A stretch of DNA of 16,949 bases, from NCBI GenBank assembly GCA_010279815.1, contig QEOQ01000106.1, positions 322,824 through 339,772 of the forward strand. Direction: 5' to 3'. How positions within the stretch are numbered: the stretch's first letter is position 1; every line of letters starts with the position of its first letter. Both the position numbers and the translations under genes were made by a program. Positions 9,847-16,949 of this stretch are shown here, one piece after another. The notes under the pieces are model-generated. The model was not told the origin of the DNA and did no database searches. It was given only the letters and a program-made list of their open reading frames with translations. The stretch is from Brachionus plicatilis. Its lineage: Eukaryota; Rotifera; Eurotatoria; Ploima; Brachionidae.

Positions 9847-9852
9847 AATAAA
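9847..9852 (+). terminator. poly(A) signal of the semaphorin gene
   Basis: AATAAA lies 146 bp after the TAG stop at 9699-9701, following a U-rich untranslated stretch. It is the first canonical signal downstream, so the transcript probably ends near 9865-9880. Confidence 0.6.
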
Positions 9853-9859
9853 TTATTAT

Positions 9860-10427
9860 TTTAAAAATGATTCTCAACTTTTTTTTTTATTGAACTTTTT
9901 GAAAATCTTCTGCGTCAAAAGTTAGTTCGGCAAAAGGTATCAATTCTGTTGTTTGAATTTTTTTTTGGTAGGCTCAACAAAAAAAATTTATACCAAGGGT
10001 TCTAAAAATAACTAAACCTTTAAATAGGTGTAGTTCTTTCAGACCCAGGTATTCAATGATAAAATTGAAATATTTTTTAAAATTATTTATATATTATGAA
10101 AGAGCATAAAATTATCTACTTTTTTTTTTAAAACCTTATTTCTAAATTTAAAGGCGTGTGCTAATTCATTAACTAAAATTACTGATTTTTTACCAATTTT
10201 ACTAGATGAATATAAAAATGACTTCATAAAATTACTTAGTTAATTTAAAAATGTGAATTTATTTTAAAAATCAAGTTTGATGCTAGTTTTTTCAATATTT
10301 AATTAAATTTAAAAAAAAAATAATTTTTTATTTAGCTTTTTAAAAATTTTTATTTATCCTTTGCCTCTAAATGAACCAAATTGTAATAAGCAAAGAATTA
10401 TTGGGATCTTAATTAGAAACCAGATTA
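9860..10427. other. AT-rich intergenic stretch
   Basis: About 570 bp between the semaphorin 3' end and the hAT-like MITE. No coding frame, RNA gene or clear repeat was seen. Confidence 0.4.
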
Positions 10428-10576
10428 CAGTACTCCAGACTTGTTTTTAAGTCACAGTTTTAAGTCTAAGTCACAAAAATTTAAGTCAAAGTCATGACTT
10501 AAAATTATTTTTTTTTTTAAGTCATTGACTTGACTTGACTTAAGACTTCTGACTTAAAAACAACTCTGCAGTACTC
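10428..10576. mobile_element. hAT-like MITE with 8-bp target-site duplication
   Basis: A 133-bp element (10436-10568). Its 19-bp termini CAGACTTGTTTTTAAGTCA and, read inwards from the right, CAGAGTTGTTTTTAAGTCA differ at one position. It is flanked by exact 8-bp direct repeats CAGTACTC at 10428-10435 and 10569-10576. Termini starting CAG and 8-bp duplications are hallmarks of hAT transposons. The duplication has TA at its centre, the pattern described for Buster-type hATs (nnnTAnnn). Inside are many AAGTCA/TGACTT copies, making the element largely foldback. There is no transposase, so it is non-autonomous. One caution is that the duplication contains the palindrome AGTACT. Confidence 0.8.
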
Positions 10577-11530
10577 ACATTTTTCATCAAAATTCGTACT
10601 TTAATATTCTTAATTATCAAAATATTGTTCTAATTCAAAAAAAAAAATCTAATTGTACAAAACATCCTTCTCTGGCTTAAAAAGATGCTCAAAATCCAGT
10701 TAAACGTCTATCTGCTGATTTTTAGTTTTTTTAAAGTATAATTATGTTTAATTTAAAATTTTAATACAATTTAGAAAAATTAATAAGAATAATATCAGTT
10801 ATGCAAATTTAGGAAAAAAAAATTTTTTTTTAGTAATTTTAGTTAAAAAATAATAAATCGCCAAATTTAAATGGCTCTGAGTAATAGAACTCCTTCCGCA
10901 TTTGTTTTTTTTTAATAGTTTTGCATTAATAAATTGAATAAATAAATAATTTTAATTATTTTAAATAATTAAATAAACCCCATTTTCAACCATCCATTCA
11001 TTTATCTCATTCCAGATACCACATAGTGGTGTTTTATTACTGCATATTCTTAAAGGTACTGACGTAGTCCTTTATTAACTCTAAAATAATTTTTTTTTTA
11101 AATAAAGCAATTTTTAATGTTCTTTACGAAAATTTTGTGGAGGCAGATTTCGGTTTTGTCAAACTTAATTTCTTCAAGAAACTTTAAGGAGTTCAAATTA
11201 TTATTTTTTTTCTAAATAATAAAAAAAAAATTATAAAAAAAAATAATAAAATTTATCTCTTGCTTTTAATTGATTTTAATATTCATTAAAAAAAAAGACC
11301 AATCTGGTCTGTTTTTTTAGTTTCCTTAACATTTTGTTCACGTCATCTTTTAGAAATTATTTCAAAAATTTTAGGCCATATTTCTATTAAAAGCTTTCAT
11401 CATCCTTATTAAGAGAACAAAAAATGCAAATCTAAACCTTAAAATATCTTTTGAAATAAACATTTTTCAATTTTTAAAAATAAATCAGATTTTTTAAAAT
11501 TTTTTCTCTAATTAAAGTTAAAATAAATTT
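10577..11530. other. AT-rich intergenic region upstream of the first LRR gene
   Basis: About 950 bp without a coding frame. Small structures seen are ACCAC-ATA-GTGGT at about 11020, and a hairpin AGACCA-ATC-TGGTCT with A- and T-run flanks at 11289-11318. The A-rich arm, GC core and T-run arm look like a fold, but there is no upstream transcript it would obviously end. Confidence 0.4.
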
Positions 11531-11601
11531 GGATTTAAGACCGTCATGGTCCCAAAATTTTTTCTCAAAGCTAAATTTGGTGTCCTTTTAAAAGTTTAGA
11601 T
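11531..11601 (+). promoter_or_regulatory. conserved upstream block (probable core promoter) of LRR gene A
   Basis: This block repeats at 16061-16127 before the second LRR gene. The shared pieces, in order, are TTTAAG, GTCATGGTCC, a TTTTTTC run, TAAATTTGGTG or its close match, and CTTTTAAAAGTT. CTTTTAAAAG (11585-11594) is a perfect palindrome and could serve as a TATA-like box. It ends 57 bp before the ATG. The ATG inside GTCATGG opens short frames that differ between the two copies, so conservation is not for protein. Confidence 0.6.
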
Positions 11602-11651
11602 TTAATTTTTTGAAGCCATAATTTCAACAATTTTCAATTATCCAGTTTAAA

Positions 11652-13591
11652 ATGCTGCCGGAAAAATTTTTCATATCTTTTTTTGATAACGTGGTCCAGC
11701 AAATTAAAAATCAATTCAAAAAAGCCACCAAGGACCTTTCTTGTTATTGTCATTCTAATATCATTATTGAACAAATACTCTTGTCCAGTGTTGAACAATT
11801 GAGGGACGTTGACATAACAAACTGCTCACAGGGACACTACAAATTTTGCTACTTTTTGCCAAATACCAAATTGATGACACGTGACAAAATACATTTTTTT
11901 AATACTAAAAATATGGACTTCAAGAATAACACTATTGGTAATCTTATAATTATTGATCAATTAATTGATGAGAAAATAGTCTCCGAATTAATGTAAGCTA
12001 AGAAATTATTTTTATTTTTTTTCTATTTTATTTATCAAGCAAATGTATTAACAAAGATTGTATATTTCTAAAAGAAAAAAATTTCAATTCATTAGAAGTA
12101 AATTTTTGCCGGCATTTACAAAAAAATTAAATTTTTTTAATTAAAGAACTATTTAATTGCTTGCGTTTTATTGACCATAATTCATAGAAATTTATGGATG
12201 CCAGTGATAAACATATCAAATGTTGAGCAATATTCTTCAATAAGTTTTGAGATAAGTTGCTGGAAAAATTTGAATAGCAAGAGTTTTGATGTTATAGAAA
12301 GTTTTATCAACTGCTCATCAATACAGTCTCTTCGGTTAGATCTGAAATACATTGATTCCACAATAAAAATACCATCTTTGGATGTTTTCTCAAGTTTGCA
12401 GAGTTTAGATGAGCTAAAATTCTACTTTTCTGGATATTTAACAAATGGAATTTTTAAACAATTGGAAAATATAAGCTCTTTAGTTTTACAGTACGTAAAA
12501 GGCACAGAATCAAATGTTTTCGATGGGTTGGAAAATCTTAAAAATCTGGAGATTAGCTACAGTCAGATAAAAAAATTGGATCCTGATTTATTTTTGTGTA
12601 CCAAAGAACTGGTTGAATTAAATCTAGAAAACAATAAAATTGAGAATATTTCGGAAAGGTGTTTTATCAATTTGGCAAATTTAGACAAACTGATTTTGAC
12701 AAAAAATAAAATTAGAAAAATATGCGAGCATACTTTGGACGGATTAGGTGGTCTTCAAAATTTGGACCTGAGCAAAAATTCAATCGAGACCATTGAGCCT
12801 AATGCACTAAAACAACTGAACAGACTAGAAACACTAAATTTAAATTCGAACAAACTTAAAACAATTGATCAATCGACATTTATCTATCAGGAAAAACTCA
12901 AATTGTTGTCTTTAAAAAATAATAATGTTACAAGATTCGATTTTTTGCTTCAATTAAAAAATTTACAATTTTTAAACTTGAGTGAGAATGAAAATATCCA
13001 GTCCAATCTTGGTCTAAAAAGCATTTTTTTACCACAATTAAAAATGTTGGTCATGCAGTGTCAAAATGTTTTTGTGTTTGATGCAAATCTCCAGCATTTA
13101 CAAGCACTGGAAATCCACGGCATCAAGCACATGGAAGAGGGATGCTTTGAGAATTTAAAAAATTTAGATTATCTAAAATTGAATTTTAAAAGGACAAATT
13201 TTTTGTCCAAGTTAAATAAGATGCATTTTGAAAATGTCACTGGATTGAAATACTTTGCCATCGAGAGCCACTGTTGTCTTTTTCATTTGGAGAACGTTTT
13301 CAGCCAGATGTTTTATTCATTTGATGCCACATCTTCCACCACTGGAATCATCTACTCCAAATTGCATGTGACAGAGGTTATTTTTTGACAAAACATAAAT
13401 TTAACAAATTATTTTTTTTTACTATTATTAAGATTAATGTTGAGAAATCTTTGAGAGATTATTTTTCAAATCACCTCAAAGTTAAAAATACGATTATTGA
13501 AGAAATTTTTTCGAGCATTTATGATTGCAGATGGCCTGATAATTATCATTTTATTTTGACTAAATCAATTAAAAAAAATCTTTTTTATTAA
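11652..13591 (+). CDS. LRR protein with unrecognised N-terminal domain (gene A, four exons)
   Basis: Exons 11652-11992, 12040-12097, 12147-13376 and 13433-13591 (introns 47, 49 and 56 bp; phases 2, 0, 0) give 595 residues. Residues 1-133 form a compact domain I do not recognise, carrying LLSSVEQLR, YKFCYFLPNT and IGNLIIIDQLIDEKIVSEL, all retained in gene B. About 264-500 is an LRR array: clear 24-residue LxxLxLxxNxI units at 264-287, 288-311, 312-335, 336-359 and 360-383, then more divergent ones. The last 95 residues have no obvious repeats. There is no signal peptide. The hydrophobic YLIACVLLTII at about 135-145 is not kept in gene B, so the protein is probably cytosolic. Such LRRs bind other proteins; the partner is unknown. 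Exons 1-3 are supported by alignment with gene B; the last intron has a weak donor (GAG|GTTATT) but keeps frame and leads to a natural end. Confidence 0.8.
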
Positions 13592-13603
13592 TTTCTTGAA
13601 TTC

Positions 13604-13609
13604 AATAAA
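13604..13609 (+). terminator. poly(A) signal of LRR gene A
   Basis: AATAAA lies only 12 bp after the TAA stop, followed by TATTTATGTATAG. A very short 3' untranslated region is usual in compact AT-rich genomes. Confidence 0.55.
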
Positions 13610-13906
13610 TATTTATGTATAGTTTAATTCAATTCTATATTAAATTAATAATTTAAAATTTGACTTGTACAATAATCAACAGTTGGAAGTATACTTTTGA
13701 ATGAATTATTATTAGGGGTAATTGGGTGAGTTAAGATAAAAAGACAATTTATCCTTTGAGCCTAAAAAATAACATTAACCCCAATTTTTTTTTTAAATAT
13801 CTCTCCTAGAATTTTACTCAATATTGTACTCCATGAAAAAAATTAAGATCTTAAAAAAAAATTTATGTTATCAACTTAAATTTCCTCCAGCTTGGAAGGG
13901 TAAAAT

Positions 13907-14443
13907 TTGAAAGATTAGGCAAATTGAAGTTCATGATCAATTGTAAATTTCAAATCAAAATTTTTAGTTTTTGATTCAAATAAAATGGTAATTTGTATCA
14001 ATTTTTTAATAATAAATGACTATACTTTATTAAACATTATTTGTTTAATCTATAATTAGATAGAAAATTATATGAATTTTTATCTGAAGTCAAAAAAATT
14101 CTTAATCAATATTTTGAAATTTTGCAATACAAAATTTAACTTTGTTTCGCCGTAATATATTTTAATTAATATTAAAATATCACTTAAAGTCATAATTTGG
14201 ATACCTTAATGTCGATTTTAAATTTGTCATTAAAATTTTCAAATAAAGATTTTAGAAGAATCAATTAAAGGTCAATTAGAAAAAAAAGATTTGTTTTTTA
14301 TAAATTAAAATAACAAACATCTAATGTTTAATTTTAAAAAAATTTTAAAAAATCTAATTTCATCATTTTTATTAAGATTTGAATCAATTAAATTTTGATC
14401 ATTTGATTATGATCATGAACTTCAAGTTGCCGAAAGATTAACA
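13907..14443. repeat. diverged inverted repeat, arms about 70 bp
   Basis: Arms 13907-13981 and 14377-14443 are complementary. They share a perfect 16-bp core TTGAAGTTCATGATCA (13924-13939; complement at 14410-14425), an 11-bp match TTGATTCAAAT (13971-13981; complement at 14377-14387) and looser pairing between. The spacer is about 395 bp and AT-rich. It is probably an old foldback or MITE insertion; no target duplication is visible. Confidence 0.5.
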
Positions 14444-15224
14444 ATTTTTCTTTAAATTATTTTCTTACAATTTTTTTTTACCTTTTTTAGCCAAAATTAA
14501 CATAGATTAGCGATAATAAAAATACTTTTTAAATCGATTTAGAGGATAATTCTATCTTTTATATTATAGATATTAAATATAATAAAATAAGATTTTTGTT
14601 TTTTTTACATGTATTTTTATCTGTATTTAATCATTTTTTTTTTTTCTTTAATTCTTCAAATTTAAAATTTTTACATTTACTTCTCCTAATAGGAGGTTAA
14701 TTCAATTTAAATAAATAAATAAATAATAAAATAAGAGAAAAAATGTATAAATTGATGAAACAAAAAAACAAAATTTGTATTTTTTTTTACCAAAATAACC
14801 AATATTCAATAAATATAGGTTTTAATTTTCTATATTTTGATCCAATAGGTCCCCTAATAAGGCTGGCAATATTTTCTTGGATCAAATCTAATGTTCGAAA
14901 ACTTCAAACCGGCAGATAGATTATGCCTTTTCTTCTAGCTTTTTTCTGGGAATAGCCTCTGTTTTTAAAGACTCCAAAAAAAAATTATTTGATATTTCTT
15001 TTAAAAAAGACATTTTATTTGTAATTTTTTGTTTATATTTTCAATTAAATTTGTTTCATTTTATTTAAATTGTAGCGAATACATTAAAAATGTGCATGTT
15101 TTAATTATATTTGACATTTTTTATTAAATTTGTAATTGTTAATTAAAAATAACCCTATATTCAGTATTTTTGTTTCCTAATTAATTTTTTTTTTTTAAAT
15201 ATTGTTGGGGTTTTTATTATTATA

Positions 15225-15530
15225 TTTATAAATTTTAAAAAATTTCCAAAAAAACTGCAATATTTTCAATGAAAATTAGAAATTTTATTTTACACTTAAT
15301 CTTTGAAAAATACGATTTTTTGTATTACCGTATTTATTTTACATTAAATATGTTTATAAATCGTTAATTTATCACATTTTGGATAGAAAAGTTTAAACGT
15401 TTTTTAAGGTAAAATATCGATATTAATTATAAATTAGGGATACTTTCTTATAGATATGGTGCAAAATAAAATTTCTAATTTTTTAATGAAAATATTGAAG
15501 TTTTTTTGAAAATATTTTTAATTTTATTTC
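15225..15530. repeat. MITE-like inverted repeat, arms 50-75 bp
   Basis: The block 15247-15294, containing AATTAGAAATTTTATTTT and AAAAAAACTGCAATATTTTC, is matched in reverse complement at 15460-15508 by AAAAAAACTTCAATATTTTC and AATTAGAAATTTTATTTT, with only a few differences. Weaker pairing extends outwards to about 15225 and 15530. The spacer is about 165 bp with no coding frame. The size and shape fit a non-autonomous DNA transposon; the ends are not defined. Confidence 0.55.
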
Positions 15531-15777
15531 TATTTTTTGTTATTTTTTGCCAAAAAAGAAAAAAAAATAGATTAAACCAAAACATACTTCAACAAAAATC
15601 AACTCTTGAATAGAATTTAATTTTTTAGCCAAAAATTTAAAAATTTTACATATTAAAATAACTTTTTTTACCTTGTTTGATCAGCCTCCTTCATTTTCGA
15701 TCAATTAGCTTTAAAAAAAATAAATAAATATTTTTTTCGAAATATTTATTTTTTACGATTATTTAATTTCAGCAATA

Positions 15778-15820
15778 AATGATTTTTGAGGCCTCAAATG
15801 AATGCCTCAAAAATGATCAT
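15778..15820. repeat. short hairpin
   Basis: GATTTTTGAGGC (15781-15792) and GCCTCAAAAATG (15804-15815) pair over 11 bp (the outermost G/G does not) around an 11-nt loop, with ATC/GAT pairing just outside after a slip. It lies 390 bp before the second LRR gene. No poly(A) signal or known RNA family is associated. Confidence 0.45.
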
Positions 15821-16060
15821 TAAATGAAATTCTATTACATTCTTTAAATTTTTTTTTTATCCTCTTGTCATCTGCATTTAATGTTCAATTATTTTTTAAA
15901 TTTTATTATTTATGATACTGATCAATTAAACGCCCATTGTTGCCCCCATTCAAATACTAGCTAATTAAACCTGTTGATATTTCCTATGAAAAGACAACTA
16001 AAAAATCACCAATGAAAGGTCAATTTGTCAGAGATTTTTTCAGGATTACATCCACTTTTA

Positions 16061-16127
16061 GATTTTAAGCGTCATGGTCCAAAGATTTTTTCCTTAAAGT
16101 TTAATTTTGTGCTCTTTTAAAAGTTAG
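16061..16127 (+). promoter_or_regulatory. conserved upstream block (probable core promoter) of LRR gene B
   Basis: This matches the block before gene A, with the same order of GTCATGGTCC, TTTTTTCC, TTAAAGTTTAATTTTGTG and CTTTTAAAAGTTAGA. The palindrome CTTTTAAAAG (16114-16123) ends 43 bp before the first ATG (16167) and 58 bp before the second in-frame ATG (16182). The latter distance equals that in gene A, where the single start lines up with the second ATG. Confidence 0.6.
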
Positions 16128-16166
16128 AAACAAAATTTTCTTTAAAAAAAAAATTTTGATTTTTTA

Positions 16167-16949
16167 ATGGATCTTTATCAGATGTTTTCCGAGAAGTTTT
16201 TGCTATCTTTTTTTGATGATGTGGCAAAACAAATCACTAATCACATCAAAAATGTCAACAAGAATATTATTTATTCGAATAATATTGAACAAAATCTTTT
16301 ATCCACTGTTGAACAATTGAGAAAGATTGACTTAAAAAAGTTCCCAACAGGTCCTTACAAATTTTGCTTCTTTATACCAAATACAACAATTATCACTTCA
16401 CAAGAAAATCAAACTCTAAAATGGATCCAAAACCAAAACAAAATTGGTTATTTAATCATTATCAATCAATTAATTGAAAAGCAAATTATTTCGGAATTAG
16501 AGTAATTATTTTTAAAACAAAAATTTTAATTAATTTTTTTAATTTTCTAGAAAAAGTTTATTTGACCATAATTGTTATTCGTTGCGAGAAGAAAAATTCA
16601 GCTCTTTAGAAGTATTTTTGACTCAAAGCAGATAATTTAAATTTTTTGTCAAAATTTTTAATTAAAAAAAATTTATTTTATTTGGACCAAAAATTTTATT
16701 TTTTTAAAAAAAAATTTTTTTCTTATCTTAGAATTATTTGATTGCATGTATGTTGAAGACTAAAATTGAGTATAATCACGATTCGGCAGTGATTGATTTT
16801 GCCAAACTCGAAAAAAATAGACTATTAAATTTAAGTATTAATTACTGGAAAAATTTAAATACCAGGAGTTTGGACATCATTGAAAAATTCACCAACTGTT
16901 CATCAATAAATACTTTTTACCTTAGTATAAAATCCGTGAATACAATTCC
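16167..16949 (+). CDS. LRR-family paralogue (gene B), 3' end beyond window
   Basis: Exons 16167-16501, 16551-16611 and 16732 onward (introns 49 and 120 bp, phases 2 and 0 as in gene A). The 204 residues visible cover the unrecognised N-terminal domain (LLSTVEQLR, YKFCFFIPNT, IGYLIIINQLIEKQIISEL) and the start of the repeat region (NYLIAC; INYWKNLNTRSLDIIEKF; NCSSI, as NCSSI in gene A). Identity to gene A over exon 1 is roughly 45% by eye. No signal peptide is seen, so it is probably a cytosolic binding protein of unknown partner. The start may be ATG 16167 or ATG 16182: gene A lacks the first five residues. The frame is open to the window edge, so this looks like a living gene. Confidence 0.75.

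Larger units (their letters stand above)
13610..16060. other. AT-rich intergenic region between the LRR paralogues
   Basis: About 2.45 kb with no gene. It contains the inverted repeats at 13907-14443 and 15225-15530, a short (AAAT)n run at about 14706-14728, a 10-bp inverted pair TTTGATCCAA/TTGGATCAAA at 14836 and 14877, and a hairpin at 15778-15820. A minus-strand frame at about 14780-14905 reads RTLDLIQENIASLIRGPIG and looks faintly coding, but has no start and an upstream stop. Confidence 0.45.

Noticed and set aside
12150..12185. Transmembrane segment in gene A (YLIACVLLTII)
   Set aside because: Only about 11 hydrophobic residues, and the aligned region of gene B (YLIACMLKTKIEY) is charged.
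13377..13388. Gene A ending at TGA 13386-13388 by reading through from exon 3
   Set aside because: Possible, but a GT donor at 13377 and acceptor at 13432 keep phase and add 52 residues of normal composition ending just before an AATAAA. The spliced form is preferred, though the donor is weak.
15778..15820. tRNA or structured ncRNA gene
   Set aside because: A single stem-loop only; no cloverleaf and no T-loop GTTCRA motif. No tRNA was seen anywhere in the window.

Overview
The window is about four-fifths A+T. Its coding exons are separated by very short introns (47-60 bp, GT...AG, with acceptors such as TTTTTAG or TTAAAG). It carries a metazoan-only gene, a semaphorin. The source is therefore an AT-rich invertebrate animal with small introns. 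A monogonont rotifer such as Brachionus would fit base composition and intron size, but that placement is inference and nothing in the window proves it.

Layout. 1-1030: decayed non-LTR retrotransposon (LINE) pieces on the minus strand and a 46-bp inverted repeat. 1030-3970: AT-rich DNA with two small coding-like islands (1267-1434, 1637-1693) and the presumed upstream region of the first gene. 4040-9701 (+): a five-exon gene for a 663-residue transmembrane semaphorin (sema, PSI, one membrane span, cytoplasmic tail, no Ig domain). Its first four exons are packed into 1.1 kb. A 3.5-kb intron then splits the sema domain. That intron holds a 538-bp terminal-inverted-repeat element and an array of AAGTCA motifs. 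9702-11530: 3' end with an AATAAA signal, then intergenic DNA with a 133-bp hAT-like MITE flanked by 8-bp direct repeats. 11531-13609 (+): a four-exon gene for a 595-residue cytosolic-looking leucine-rich-repeat (LRR) protein with an unrecognised N-terminal domain. 13610-16060: AT-rich intergenic DNA with two long inverted repeats. 16061-16949 (+): a second copy of the LRR gene, cut by the window end.

The two LRR genes are a tandem duplication. They share the N-terminal domain (about 45% identical by eye), the positions and phases of the first two introns, and a roughly 65-bp conserved block just upstream that includes the palindrome CTTTTAAAAG. The semaphorin would act at the cell surface as a guidance or adhesion ligand or receptor, typically with plexins. 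Nothing links it functionally to the LRR pair. All exon structures were inferred by hand from splice signals, reading frame, and family or paralogue alignment.
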